From Eubacteriales bacterium (GTDB taxonomy: Bacteria; Bacillota; Clostridia; Lachnospirales; Lachnospiraceae), in contig JAUNOK010000011.1 of the NCBI GenBank assembly GCA_030537195.1, forward strand, positions 1,588 to 65,587: DNA of 64,000 bases, in the 5' to 3' direction. A program made the translations under genes and the position numbers. Below the pieces are notes generated by a model, which worked only from the letters and a program-made list of their open reading frames with translations, was not told where the DNA came from and ran no database searches. Below are positions 14,926-24,370 of the stretch, one piece after another. How positions within the stretch are numbered: the stretch's first letter is position 1; the number at the start of each line of letters is the position of its first letter.

Positions 14926-17223
14926 CTAGCCTGCAGTTCTGGTTATATCAGTAACTCCATCTATTTTTCTTAACTTATCTATAATTCTGTTAAGTTCTTC
15001 TTTTCCATGAATATCAAATCCAATACTTATTGTTGCAACATCTTTCTTATTAAGACGGCAGTTCATGGATTTAACATCAATCTCTGCTTCTGTGAACATT
15101 CTTGAAATATCAACAATCAGTCCTGTTCTGTTATTAGCAAATATATTAATCTCTACTTCATAAGTATCGTTAGTCTGTCCCTGCTCCCATTCAGCTTCAA
15201 TAAGACGTGCACGCTCATTAGCCGGGAAGTTAATTATATTAACACAGTCTGTTCTGTGAATTGATATACCTCTTCCTCTTGTAACGAATCCGACAATCTC
15301 ATCTCCCGGAACAGGATTACAGCATTTAGAAAATCTTACAGCAACATCATGGATTCCCTTAACAACAATTCCGCCCTTGCCATCCTTCTTCTTGGCTTTA
15401 TCCTTAGATTCTGCCGCAACAATCTCCTCAAGAACGTCCTTATCTGTAATCTCTGCTTTCTTAGTCTTAAGATGCTCTTCATTAAGTCTGTTTACAATCT
15501 GACTTTCTTTTAATGCACCATGGCCAACTGCTGCAAGAATTGAATTCCAGTCTTTAAAGCCGTATTTGTTAAGACATTTTTCAACATATTCAGGCTTGGT
15601 AATATCAGATAAAACGATTCCCTTGGTCTTACAGTAATTGGCAATCATTTCCTTGCCTTTAAGAATATTATCTTCCTTTAATTCCTGCTTAAACCACTGG
15701 TTTATCTTGTTTCGTGCCTGGGTACTCTTTACTATTGAAAGCCAGTCACGGCTTGGACCTTTGGAATTCTGTGATGTAATAATCTCTATTCTGTCACCTG
15801 ACTTGATAACATAATCAATATTAACAAGCTTTCCGTTAACTCTTGCACCTACCATCTTGTTACCTACAGCACTATGTATGCTGTAAGCAAAATCTATAGG
15901 GCAGGAACCTGCTGGAAGTGTCTTGACATCTCCCGAAGGTGTGAAACAATATACACTGTCTGAAAAAAGATTCAGGTCATTCTTAATTGATGATAAGAAT
16001 TCCTTATTATCAGACATCTCTTTCTGCCATTCAAGAATCTGTCTTAACCAGCTAAGCTTAGCCTCCTCGCTCTTATCAGTCTTCTCTCCTGTGTTACCCT
16101 CTTTGTACTTCCAGTGGGCAGCAATACCATATTCAGCAATCTTATGCATCTCATAAGTTCTTATCTGAATCTCGAATGGCTGTCCGTTAGATGCAATAAG
16201 AGTTGTATGAAGAGACTGGTAATTATTAGGCTTAGGCATAGCAATATAATCCTTGAAACGGCCTGGAATAGGCTTATACATTTCATGGATTACACCAAGT
16301 GCTGCATAACAGTCTTTAACTGTATCAACCTTTATTCTTACTGCAAATATGTCATATATCTGGTCAAGAGTCTTATTCTGGTTAACCATTTTCCTGTATA
16401 TTGAGAAGAAATGCTTAACTCTTCCGTCAATCTCAGCCTCAATACCAGCATTGCTTATATGCATGCCAACTTCTTTAATTATGCTCTTTATAAATGCTTC
16501 TCTGCCCGGTCTGTTCAGATTAACCTGTTCAACAAGATTATTGTAAACATCCGGCATGAGATATTTCATAGAGAGGTCATCAAGTTCTACCTTAATCTTG
16601 GAAATACCTAATCTATGTGCAATTGGAGCATAGATTTCCATAGTTTCTCTTGATTTCTCAATCTGTTTGGCTGGAGACTGATACTGCATTGTTCTCATAT
16701 TATGCAGTCTGTCCGCAAGCTTTATAAGGATAACTCTTATATCCTTAGCCATTGCAAGGAACATCTTTCGAAGATTTTCTGCCTGAACTTCAATCTTGTC
16801 ATGCTGATAATTGAGCTGTGTAAGTTTTGTTACACCATCCACAAGCAATGCTACTTCATCGCCAAATTCTCTGGCTACATCCTCACTTGTCATAACAGTA
16901 TCTTCAACAACATCATGAAGAAGTCCTGCAATTATTGACTCTTTATCAAGCTCTAACTCAGCCAGAATAATAGCTACACATAAAGGATGAATTATGTATG
17001 GCTCACCTGATTTTCTGAACTGTCCTTCGTGTGCTTTTCTTGCAGTCTCGTATGCCTTCTCAATGTCAGACAAATCTGTAGATGGATGATATTTCTTGAT
17101 TTCAGTAATAAGATCCTTATATAATTCTTCAGGACTTGTAAAATCTGCAGGTGTATCTACAGCTCTCTCAACCTGATTAGTTTTGTTATGGCTTGCGCCT
17201 GGTAACTCAATATTCTCTGGCAT
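14926..17223 (-). CDS. rel: bifunctional (p)ppGpp synthetase/hydrolase (RelA/SpoT family)
   Basis: A 765-residue long RSH protein that makes and degrades the alarmone (p)ppGpp. Domains in order: HD hydrolase (EPYIIHPLCVAIIL, GLLHDVVEDT with the catalytic HD), synthetase (DQIYDIFAVRIKV, NNYQSLHTT, FEIQIRT), TGS (CFTPSGDVKTLPAGSC), zinc-finger/helical region (FSKCCNPVPGD) and C-terminal ACT. An ATG four codons earlier exists, but GGAGG ends 5 bases before the ATG at 17223. First gene of the rel-MBL-hemZ operon. A second synthetase-domain protein is encoded at 25965-27794. Confidence 0.95.
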   Translation of the reverse strand: MPENIELPGASHNKTNQVERAVDTPADFTSPEELYKDLITEIKKYHPSTDLSDIEKAYETARKAHEGQFRKSGEPYIIHPLCVAIILAELELDKESIIAGLLHDVVEDTVMTSEDVAREFGDEVALLVDGVTKLTQLNYQHDKIEVQAENLRKMFLAMAKDIRVILIKLADRLHNMRTMQYQSPAKQIEKSRETMEIYAPIAHRLGISKIKVELDDLSMKYLMPDVYNNLVEQVNLNRPGREAFIKSIIKEVGMHISNAGIEAEIDGRVKHFFSIYRKMVNQNKTLDQIYDIFAVRIKVDTVKDCYAALGVIHEMYKPIPGRFKDYIAMPKPNNYQSLHTTLIASNGQPFEIQIRTYEMHKIAEYGIAAHWKYKEGNTGEKTDKSEEAKLSWLRQILEWQKEMSDNKEFLSSIKNDLNLFSDSVYCFTPSGDVKTLPAGSCPIDFAYSIHSAVGNKMVGARVNGKLVNIDYVIKSGDRIEIITSQNSKGPSRDWLSIVKSTQARNKINQWFKQELKEDNILKGKEMIANYCKTKGIVLSDITKPEYVEKCLNKYGFKDWNSILAAVGHGALKESQIVNRLNEEHLKTKKAEITDKDVLEEIVAAESKDKAKKKDGKGGIVVKGIHDVAVRFSKCCNPVPGDEIVGFVTRGRGISIHRTDCVNIINFPANERARLIEAEWEQGQTNDTYEVEINIFANNRTGLIVDISRMFTEAEIDVKSMNCRLNKKDVATISIGFDIHGKEELNRIIDKLRKIDGVTDITRTAG

Positions 17224-17285
17224 ACGTGCCTCCATTCTCTGGTAATCATTCCAGCGTTATAGTATTTCTTAGCGTACTTATATTA

Positions 17286-18146
17286 TTATACACTGGCATA
17301 TGTTCTTTCCATAAATTCTCTTGTAGCCACTGCATTTTCTGGAACAGTATTCTCCAGAGTACAGTGTACATATGGCTTATGCTCTTTAATCTTCTTTAAA
17401 AGGAGCGGATAATTAAGGCCGCCACCTGTCACAGGATTACCTTTACCTGTACCTGCTGCCACTGACTTAAGTTCATTACCTTCAACTATATAATCCTTGC
17501 AGTGAACAACAGCAATATCCTTTAATAACAGGTCAAATGCTTTCTCAATAATCTCATCCTGCTGTGCAAGATTATCAACACACAACAGATTAACAGGGTC
17601 AAATATAATCTGAAGATTAGGTGAATCAATTGCATCAAGCACCTTTCTTGCACGTTCAACTGTGTATACAATATGCTTCCATACAGGCTCAATTGCTACA
17701 ATAACACCAAATTGTTCAGCGTATTTAACAATTGGTCTTAAGTTGTCAATAAAGCACTGTAATGCTTCTTCGCTATGGTTAGCAGGCTCATACTTATACT
17801 CTTCATTAACCGCACCAGTCTCAGTTCCAACAACCCCACAGCCAAGAATACTTGCAAATCTTATATGAGCTTTATATTTCTCAACAATCTCTTTATGCTT
17901 CTCTGGATTAGGGTTGCAGAGGTTAAGGTAACATCCAAGCACTGCAACATCAACCTTATTCTCTGTACATAATTCCTTAATATACATAGCAAGTCCCGGT
18001 GTCATAGTCTCTACTCCCGGCTTGAATTCCTTAATAGACTTGCTGAGTGCAATATGCATACAGTGAAATCCCTGTGCATGTATATTAGGTATAAGCTCCT
18101 CTAATGGAGCGTACGCAACATCATGTGCTCTTATTCCGATTCTCAT
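17286..18146 (-). CDS. sugar phosphate isomerase/epimerase (TIM barrel)
   Basis: A 286-residue xylose-isomerase-like TIM-barrel protein. The pattern includes LGCYLNLCNPNPEKH, AIEPVWKHIVYT, IIFDPVNLLCVDN, VVHCKDYI and a C-terminal CTLEN, with acidic/His metal ligands at strand ends. Such enzymes epimerise or isomerise sugars and keto-sugars. It follows a rhamnogalacturonan-lyase-like gene on the same strand, so it probably handles a sugar released from pectin (inference). An upstream ATG at 18179 is less likely; AGGGGA precedes the ATG at 18146. A hairpin lies between the two genes. Confidence 0.8.
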   Translation of the reverse strand: MRIGIRAHDVAYAPLEELIPNIHAQGFHCMHIALSKSIKEFKPGVETMTPGLAMYIKELCTENKVDVAVLGCYLNLCNPNPEKHKEIVEKYKAHIRFASILGCGVVGTETGAVNEEYKYEPANHSEEALQCFIDNLRPIVKYAEQFGVIVAIEPVWKHIVYTVERARKVLDAIDSPNLQIIFDPVNLLCVDNLAQQDEIIEKAFDLLLKDIAVVHCKDYIVEGNELKSVAAGTGKGNPVTGGGLNYPLLLKKIKEHKPYVHCTLENTVPENAVATREFMERTYASV

Positions 18147-18225
18147 AAAATCCCCTGCCTTTCCATCAATTACAAACACTTTTGAAAGATTATACTATAT
18201 ATTACATAAAAAAACCAGTAAATAT

Positions 18226-18264
18226 CAAAAGAAGCTGATGTTCTGACAATCCAGAACACCAGCT
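18226..18264 (-). terminator. hairpin downstream of the rhamnogalacturonan lyase-like gene
   Basis: AGCTGATGTTCTG (18233-18245) pairs with CAGAACACCAGCT (18252-18264) with one mismatch. On the minus strand it is followed by TCTTTTG, a moderate terminator or attenuator before the epimerase gene. Confidence 0.6.
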
Positions 18265-18286
18265 TTTACTATAAATCACCACATTT

Positions 18287-20659
18287 TTACGAATACAGCT
18301 TTATATTTTCCATTAATCCCGTATCCCCAAGTGCCTTATAGTATGTAACAAGCGGTATAAAGCTCTGCGCAAATCCCTTAGTGCTGTCACCTGTCACCAT
18401 AACCGTGTCATCTATAATCTGCTTTGAGCCGACACCTGCTCTCTGTGTCTTATTAATATTGGTTTCAAATGTTTTGAAACCATATTCAAGATACTTCTTA
18501 TCACCTGTCAATTCAAAAGCAATTGCCAATGACTCCAGAAGAAGTGTATTATTGCCATTTCTTGAAAGGGATGGAAGTTCTTTATAATAAAACAGTCCAT
18601 TATCAAGAGTACAGTTCTCTACAACATCATCAATTGCCCTTATAAGCATCTGTTTAATATCTTCTCTTGGGAACACTCTGTAATATCTCATAACGCTTCC
18701 GGCAGCTACCGATATCATGAAACCTACTCTGATAAGGGTATTATCTGTATATGGTGCAAGCCAGTTGCCATACTCCTCTTCCCATATCTTAAAGCTGTCA
18801 ATTATCCATTCACATTTTGCAAGCCATTTATCATCTCTTGTCTCAACATACAATGCCGTCAATGCCCTTAATGCCCAGCCAGTCTCACGTGCATTGGCTT
18901 CTCCTGGTTTTGCATACATAGGCGTATCAAGAAGCCTTAATATGTTGTCACCTATACCTATTGCAGTTTCAAGCCCTCTCTCATCCCCTGTAAAATGATA
19001 ATAATCAAGCATTCCTTCTACCCATTCATGTGAGCAGACCATAATTCCGTTCTTGCAGTGTCCAGCTGTATGCTCCCACTGACCACCAATTCTTAACGGA
19101 TTGCTGCTGTAATGGCACACATCAACATCCATCTGATGTTTTGCAGAAACTAACAGATAATCAAGAAATCTTCTCACACCGGTTCTTGCATACATAAGCG
19201 CACATGAATGTGGGTAATCATATTCATTATTACTCCATACCAGCTTTCCACCACCGCGTCCCTGTCTTGTATAGCCCATATCTGCTGAATCACCCCAATT
19301 GATGAATCCATAGCATCTTGAATGATTATCAGCTCTTGCTACAAGTGCTATCTCAACCTCATCTACCAGATGTTCCGGGAATACATCCATACACACGCCT
19401 GATTTCTTGAATTCATCTGGTGCTATGCATGGTCTGTCAGGCATCTGATATATCGTGCTTCTGTTGTCAAGCTCCCACAGCTGCATGTCTGGTTCATGAA
19501 AATGCAATAAAAATCTCTGTTCTTTGGCCATACCTGACTGCATAACAACATTTCCAATGTCTTCTGGAACAAGCATGACTGCTATTCCACCATCATACGA
19601 CTTGATTGCCTTAGGGTAATTCTGCTGTGCCTGATATACAGTCACGCACAGTCCATCCTGTGAATCCGTATAATCAGCCATGAATGTTCCATAGAATACT
19701 TCAGCAAAATGTTCATTAGCTTCCTTTACAAGATAGGCATCATCAACAACTTTGTTAACCTGAACACCATCTTTTCCAATATAGAAATCTGTCTTGTAAT
19801 TAGAACTTCCTACAAGAGTACGCACATTTGCAACTGGTGCTTTATGTGATATCATCTCAAGTTCAGTTGTTCCTCTTGTATGAAATACCGGTCCTTCCTC
19901 CATAGAATTATCAGTAGGTGCATCCCCACAGCCTGTCGAATCATTCTCAGAATTAATATGCATATCAAATAAATCATCACTTGCTACAACATCTGTATCT
20001 GGCTTTGCATAGAACACAAGAGATTTAATATGCAGCTCATCATAAGAAGTATTAATAATTCTGTATGCAACATCTATCCATGGCTTTCCAGCATATGCTG
20101 TAAGCGTTATCTCACATTCAATATTCTTATTTACAAGTGTATTATTTCCTTTTGCTCTTATAACACATTTTACTGGACCAGCATCAATAATCTTCCACTC
20201 ACCTATATTAATGTCGTACTTGCCCATATCATCTTTCAGGTAAGGTCCCTCAAAATTCTGTGCTGTGTATTTCTTTCTTCCATCATCAAGCGTCTCAAAT
20301 ATATTCTGGGAATTGTTCTTTACTGTAAATGTTACACAGCCTGTATCAACACACAATCCCTGCTCTGTCTTTACAACTGAAGCTCCCTTATCCTCACATA
20401 CATTATCATATTCCTTCTGAAACTCAACAACTGTTCCTTTATTAGCCGGAATATCAGCAAGAAAATCAACATACAGATATCTTATACTTCCATCTGCATG
20501 TGTTGAAGTAACTTTAGGCTGAACCATGCAGTTCTTTCCATTCTGTGTAATAGCTATTCTGTCTGCAGACTTTAGCTCACCTTCTTTAAATGGAAGCGCA
20601 ATGCCTGCCGGTTCCTGTATTCTGTCATATCTATAGAGTTTGTCAAAGTATATTTTCAT
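18287..20659 (-). CDS. exo-rhamnogalacturonan lyase family protein (PcRGLX/YetA-like, PL26)
   Basis: A 790-residue cytoplasmic protein (no signal peptide). The N-terminal RIFT-barrel-type region (GIALPFKEGELKSADRIAIT, HADGSIRYLYVDF) is the PcRGLX/YetA signature. It is followed by a middle beta domain and a C-terminal alpha/alpha-barrel (GQWEHTAGHCKNGIMVCSHE, ARETGWALRAL). PL26 enzymes release unsaturated rhamnogalacturonan units exolytically. An intracellular location suits imported oligosaccharides. The ATG at 20659 has GGAGGG 7 bases upstream and is preferred over one ten codons earlier. The family call rests on remembered motifs. Confidence 0.8.
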   Translation of the reverse strand: MKIYFDKLYRYDRIQEPAGIALPFKEGELKSADRIAITQNGKNCMVQPKVTSTHADGSIRYLYVDFLADIPANKGTVVEFQKEYDNVCEDKGASVVKTEQGLCVDTGCVTFTVKNNSQNIFETLDDGRKKYTAQNFEGPYLKDDMGKYDINIGEWKIIDAGPVKCVIRAKGNNTLVNKNIECEITLTAYAGKPWIDVAYRIINTSYDELHIKSLVFYAKPDTDVVASDDLFDMHINSENDSTGCGDAPTDNSMEEGPVFHTRGTTELEMISHKAPVANVRTLVGSSNYKTDFYIGKDGVQVNKVVDDAYLVKEANEHFAEVFYGTFMADYTDSQDGLCVTVYQAQQNYPKAIKSYDGGIAVMLVPEDIGNVVMQSGMAKEQRFLLHFHEPDMQLWELDNRSTIYQMPDRPCIAPDEFKKSGVCMDVFPEHLVDEVEIALVARADNHSRCYGFINWGDSADMGYTRQGRGGGKLVWSNNEYDYPHSCALMYARTGVRRFLDYLLVSAKHQMDVDVCHYSSNPLRIGGQWEHTAGHCKNGIMVCSHEWVEGMLDYYHFTGDERGLETAIGIGDNILRLLDTPMYAKPGEANARETGWALRALTALYVETRDDKWLAKCEWIIDSFKIWEEEYGNWLAPYTDNTLIRVGFMISVAAGSVMRYYRVFPREDIKQMLIRAIDDVVENCTLDNGLFYYKELPSLSRNGNNTLLLESLAIAFELTGDKKYLEYGFKTFETNINKTQRAGVGSKQIIDDTVMVTGDSTKGFAQSFIPLVTYYKALGDTGLMENIKLYS

Positions 20660-20723
20660 TATATTCCCTCCATTGTTTGTCACGAACAAATCTGCTATAA
20701 TTGTACAACAGATTTATGCCATT

Positions 20724-20744
20724 TGCTATATGTTTAATATAGCA
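20724..20744. promoter_or_regulatory. palindrome in the divergent lyase/nrdG region
   Basis: TGCTATAT (20724-20731), 5 bases, then ATATAGCA (20737-20744), a perfect dyad in the 172-bp gap between the lyase gene and nrdG. It is a candidate operator for the pectin genes; the binder is unknown. Confidence 0.35.
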
Positions 20745-20831
20745 TTTATAATTCTGTAATTCATGTGATAATATGTCATTATAGTTTAATAATACAGATT
20801 TATTGCAACTTTTAGAAAGAAGGTTTGTATA

Positions 20832-21353
20832 ATGCATTATGCTGAAATAAAAACCTGCGATATTGCTAATGGTCCAGGCGTACGCACCTCACTTTTTGTA
20901 AGTGGCTGCACACACCGCTGTAAAGGCTGTTTTAACGAAATTGCATGGGATTTTAATTATGGCAGTGATTTCACAGATGATACTATTAAAGAAATCATCG
21001 ATTCACTTGCCCCTGATTATGTTACGGGACTCACACTTTTAGGTGGCGAGCCATTTGAACACAGCAACCAGCAGGGACTTCTTCCACTGTTAAGAGAAGT
21101 CCGCAGGGTTTATCCTGACCTTAGTATATGGTGCTTCACTGGATATCTATTTGACAAAGATATCGTTGAAAGAATGTGTAAAGAATGGAAAGAAACTAAA
21201 GAAATGCTTCAATATATTGATGTCATAGTTGATGGCAAATTTGAAGAAGACAAAAAGGATATGATGCTTAAGTTCAAAGGTTCATCCAACCAGAGAACAA
21301 TCCTTGTGAAAGAATCACTTGAATCTGGAAATATCGTGCTTCTGTACGATTAA
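20832..21353 (+). CDS. nrdG: anaerobic ribonucleotide reductase activating protein
   Basis: A 173-residue radical SAM activase. The cluster motif CTHRCKGC (Cys 26, 30, 33) follows an N-terminal NGPGVRTSLFVSGC, and the S-adenosylmethionine site LTLLGGEPFE is present. It generates the glycyl radical on NrdD for deoxynucleotide synthesis without oxygen. No nrdD gene is in the window. AGAAGG precedes the ATG. dut follows after 21 bases, a sensible pairing for nucleotide supply. Confidence 0.9.
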   Translation: MHYAEIKTCDIANGPGVRTSLFVSGCTHRCKGCFNEIAWDFNYGSDFTDDTIKEIIDSLAPDYVTGLTLLGGEPFEHSNQQGLLPLLREVRRVYPDLSIWCFTGYLFDKDIVERMCKEWKETKEMLQYIDVIVDGKFEEDKKDMMLKFKGSSNQRTILVKESLESGNIVLLYD

Positions 21354-21374
21354 TAATATAAAGGAGTTTATACA

Positions 21375-21818
21375 ATGTCACAGAAAGTTAATATTAAGAA
21401 ATTAAACCCAGACGCCTGTATACCAACATATGGAACAGAATTCTCAGCCGGAGCAGACCTCTACTCTGGCATGCCAGAGGCAGTAACAGTAATGCCAGGA
21501 ACAACAGAATTCATCAAAACAGGAATAGCAATGGAGATACCAACAGGACTCGTTGGACTCATCTATGCAAGAAGCGGAATGGCTTGCAAAAAAGGTCTTG
21601 CCCCTGCCAACAAAGTAGGCGTAATAGATTCAGATTACAGAGGTGAAATCATAGTAGCTCTCCACAACCATTCCAACAGCCCAGTAACCGTAGAACCAAA
21701 AGACAGAATCGCTCAGATAGTCTTAGCCCCATACATCACAGCAGACTTCAACGAAGTAGAAGAACTTGACGATACAGAAAGAGGCGAAGGCGGCTTCGGC
21801 TCAACCGGCACAAAGTAA
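21375..21818 (+). CDS. dut: dUTP diphosphatase
   Basis: A 147-residue trimeric dUTPase that converts dUTP to dUMP. All five motifs are seen: AGADLYS, ARSGMA, GVIDSDYRGE, RIAQIV and the C-terminal RGEGGFGSTG arm. AAAGGAG precedes the ATG. From about codon 10 onward it favours A- and C-ending codons (ACA, CCA, GGA, ATC) more than its neighbours, which may reflect transfer or expression level. It ends just before a large nested palindrome. Confidence 0.95.
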   Translation: MSQKVNIKKLNPDACIPTYGTEFSAGADLYSGMPEAVTVMPGTTEFIKTGIAMEIPTGLVGLIYARSGMACKKGLAPANKVGVIDSDYRGEIIVALHNHSNSPVTVEPKDRIAQIVLAPYITADFNEVEELDDTERGEGGFGSTGTK

Positions 21819-21837
21819 AATAATAGGAAAGTTATGC

Positions 21838-21924
21838 CGCTCTATACAAAAGAGCGGTGAGAGAAAACTCGTTCAAGCGAAGCGCGTTTGTTTTCTCTCA
21901 CCGTAATAAACTCTGTATAGAGCG
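21838..21924. terminator. nested palindrome, bidirectional terminator or REP-like repeat
   Basis: The outer arms CGCTCTATACA (21838-21848) and TGTATAGAGCG (21914-21924) enclose inner arms CGGTGAGAGAAAAC (21855-21868) and GTTTTCTCTCACCG (21890-21903), all perfect. It sits between the convergent dut and trigger-factor-like genes. It can end transcription from both sides, but its length and lack of a T-run suggest a dispersed palindromic repeat. Confidence 0.6.
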
Positions 21925-21960
21925 ACATTTACTCCCACTAGGTGCAGCCGCCATGCTCTC

Positions 21961-23013
21961 TTACTTATAAGAAATATTGGCATGATCAATAACATAATCC
22001 TGTGCCTTCTGCACAAGCATAGCCTTAACTATACTATCTTTTCCAAACTTCTCAACAAATGCATTCTCATCAGAATAACCATTGTCTCCTGCGAATCCAT
22101 CAAGATCACCCTTGTAATCATATTCTCTCATAGAGAACTTCTGATCTTTCACGATTGCTTCCATAATAAGCTGCTGTGCTGCTGACTTCTTAATGAAATC
22201 ATCATATGACATACCATATAACTGCTGGCAGTATTCTTCTTTTGACTGGTTAGTAAAATCAGCATAGAATCCGATAGACTGATCATATCTTTCTGTTAAT
22301 GTGCTGATTAATGAATCTGGATATCCACTTACTTTACATGTATCCTGAAGTGCTGAAAGAACCTGTTTCTGAACCTCATCGTCAACTTTAGAATCAATTG
22401 AACTTGCTAAAGAATCCTTAACAGATGCTCTGTATTCTTCAACTGTGTCATAACCAAATGTTTCTTTAACATATGCATTAGTAAGCATTGGAACATTAGG
22501 CTGTGCAACTGTCTGCATTGTAAGCTCAAATACAACCTTAGTTCCGGCATATACAGAATTGCTGTATGTCTCTGGTAAATCAACTACCATAACCTTAGTT
22601 TCTCCAGCCTTCATTCCATAGAGCGCTTCATCAAGCTCATCTATATCAAGACCAAGCTTATCTGTTCCAAGTATCATAGTAACACCATCTGTGTTAGTAA
22701 GACCTGTTGACTGTGAACCTGAGCTTGTAGCAACATATGTTACAAGAATCTGATCTCCATCAACAGCTCCTCTGCTGACTTCAGAATAAGTTGTATTATC
22801 TTCAATATCCTTACTAATCTTTTCTTCAATAAGCTGGTTCTCTATAGATGTCTTATCTACAGTTACGGCTATATCCTCGTACTTTCCAAGCTGTACATAA
22901 TCGTTAACATTATAATCGTACTTAACTTCAATCTCTTTATTACATGCAGTTGCCATAAGCATTGTTGCAGATAATAAAACTATTGATGCTTTTCTTAAAA
23001 AACTTTTTCTCAC
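21961..23013 (-). CDS. trigger-factor-like lipoprotein with FKBP domain
   Basis: A 350-residue exported lipoprotein: basic start, hydrophobic core and lipobox ATAC with Cys at 24. The mature part resembles trigger factor without its ribosome-binding domain. A FKBP-type region (GDQILVTYVATSSGS, DELDEALYGMKAGETKVMVV, AGTKVVFELTM) is followed by a trigger-factor C-terminal chaperone arm (YVKETFGYDTVEEYRASVK to the end). It probably folds secreted or surface proteins outside the membrane, a job done by PrsA in other Firmicutes (inference). Confidence 0.8.
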   Translation of the reverse strand: MRKSFLRKASIVLLSATMLMATACNKEIEVKYDYNVNDYVQLGKYEDIAVTVDKTSIENQLIEEKISKDIEDNTTYSEVSRGAVDGDQILVTYVATSSGSQSTGLTNTDGVTMILGTDKLGLDIDELDEALYGMKAGETKVMVVDLPETYSNSVYAGTKVVFELTMQTVAQPNVPMLTNAYVKETFGYDTVEEYRASVKDSLASSIDSKVDDEVQKQVLSALQDTCKVSGYPDSLISTLTERYDQSIGFYADFTNQSKEEYCQQLYGMSYDDFIKKSAAQQLIMEAIVKDQKFSMREYDYKGDLDGFAGDNGYSDENAFVEKFGKDSIVKAMLVQKAQDYVIDHANISYK

Positions 23014-23133
23014 AATAAACCTCCGCTCTTACTTCTGTATGAAGAAGTAAAAAATTGACTTTCATACTATATCATATAAAAGAGATTTTATCCATATCTG
23101 TTCACATTAGTTCACAGAAATATCATACATTTC

Positions 23134-23164
23134 AAAAAAAAGGCTGCCGCATTCACGACAGCCT
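23134..23164 (-). terminator. rho-independent terminator of the infC operon
   Basis: On the minus strand AGGCTG ... CAGCCT is followed by TTTTTTT, 32 bases after the rplT stop codon. Confidence 0.85.
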
Positions 23165-23195
23165 ATTAGTTCTATGATATATAATATATAATCAA

Positions 23196-23552
23196 TTATG
23201 CAAGCTTAGACTTAGCAACCTCTGCGAGCTTAGCAAATCCTTCTGCATCGTTAACAGCCATCTCAGATAATACCTTTCTGTTAAGATCGATATTAGCTAA
23301 CTTAAGACCATACATAAACTTGCTGTATGAAAGTCCGTTAATTCTTGCTGCAGCATTGATTCTGGCAATCCATAACTGTCTGAACTGTCTCTTCTTCTGC
23401 TTTCTGCCCTTATAGCTCTCTGTAAGAGCTCTCATAACTGACTGCTTAGCAACTCTGTACTGCTTAGATCTTGCTCCTCTATAACCCTTAGCGAGCTTTA
23501 ATACTCTGTTATGCTTCTTCTTTGCGTTTAATCCGCCTTTAATTCTTGCCAT
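23196..23552 (-). CDS. rplT: 50S ribosomal protein L20
   Basis: A 118-residue L20, full length. The basic N-terminal extension ([38 protein letters not shown]) and [13 protein letters not shown] are diagnostic. It binds 23S rRNA early in 50S assembly and in many Firmicutes represses this operon by binding the infC leader. Last gene of infC-rpmI-rplT, 56 bases after rpmI. Confidence 0.98.
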   Translation of the reverse strand: MARIKGGLNAKKKHNRVLKLAKGYRGARSKQYRVAKQSVMRALTESYKGRKQKKRQFRQLWIARINAAARINGLSYSKFMYGLKLANIDLNRKVLSEMAVNDAEGFAKLAEVAKSKLA

Positions 23553-23608
23553 TTTATAAATTCCTCCTTAAACTATATCTCTAAATAAATGTTGTTATAC
23601 CATTAATC

Positions 23609-23806
23609 TTAGAGATAAGGCATAATCTTCTTCATTGTCTTAACATTAGTTGCATCTGTCATAGCAGCCTGTCTAAGATTTCTCTTTCTCTTAGCTGACT
23701 TCTTTGTAAGAATATGGCTCTTGTATGCCTTCATTCTCTTTAACTTACCTGTTCCAGTTACTTTAAAACGCTTTGCAGCTGCTCTTTTTGTCTTTACCTT
23801 TGGCAT
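23609..23806 (-). CDS. rpmI: 50S ribosomal protein L35
   Basis: A 65-residue L35: [20 protein letters not shown], the [11 protein letters not shown] segment and a C-terminal TMKKIMPYL are typical. It lies between infC and rplT in the standard order, with AGGAGG before the start. Confidence 0.98.
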   Translation of the reverse strand: MPKVKTKRAAAKRFKVTGTGKLKRMKAYKSHILTKKSAKRKRNLRQAAMTDATNVKTMKKIMPYL

Positions 23807-23845
23807 AATAATCCTCCTAAAAATGTCTATTAGTTGTTATTTATT

Positions 23846-24352
23846 TTAACGTTTTTCAGTTAAAAACATCATCATGCTCCTGCCTTCCATCTTAGGAGCC
23901 TTTTCAATTACAGCTATATCGCTAAGCTTCTCTGCAAAATCTTCTAAGATATGCTTAGTAGAATCGATATGAGCCATCTCTCTTCCTCTGAATCTTAATG
24001 ATACTTTAACCTTGTTACCTTTCTCAATGAACTTTCTTGCCGCGTTACACTTAGTATTAAGGTCATTGACATCGATGTTAGGTGATAAACGAACTTCCTT
24101 AACTTCTACTGTCTTCTGTTTCTTCTTAGCTTCCTTTTCCTTGCGGAGCTGTTCGTACTTGAACTTTCCATAATCTACAAGTCTGCATACAGGTGGGTTA
24201 GCTGATGGTGAAACCATAACTAAATCAACTCCTGCATCCTTAGCCATGTTTAGAGCATCTCTTGATGGCATAACTCCAAGCTGCTGTCCTTCTTCTCCAA
24301 TAACACGAACCTCTTTGCATCTAATCTGTTCGTTAATCATTAACTCGTTAAT
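23846..24352 (-). CDS. infC: translation initiation factor IF-3 (probable AUU start)
   Basis: A 168-residue IF-3 that binds the 30S subunit and proofreads the start codon. Motifs: INEQIRCKEVRVIG, VSPSANPPVCRLVDYGKFKY, IDVNDLNTKC and VSLRFRGREMAH. The first ATG (24340) is 19 bases from the only Shine-Dalgarno, GGGGGTG (24360-24366). An in-frame ATT at 24350-24352 is exactly 7 bases from it, giving an INELMINEQIR N-terminus. An AUU start on infC is established in Escherichia coli, where IF-3 represses its own translation. The same logic is inferred here. Confidence 0.9.
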   Translation of the reverse strand: MNELMINEQIRCKEVRVIGEEGQQLGVMPSRDALNMAKDAGVDLVMVSPSANPPVCRLVDYGKFKYEQLRKEKEAKKKQKTVEVKEVRLSPNIDVNDLNTKCNAARKFIEKGNKVKVSLRFRGREMAHIDSTKHILEDFAEKLSDIAVIEKAPKMEGRSMMMFLTEKR

Positions 24353-24370
24353 AGCGGTACACCCCCATAT

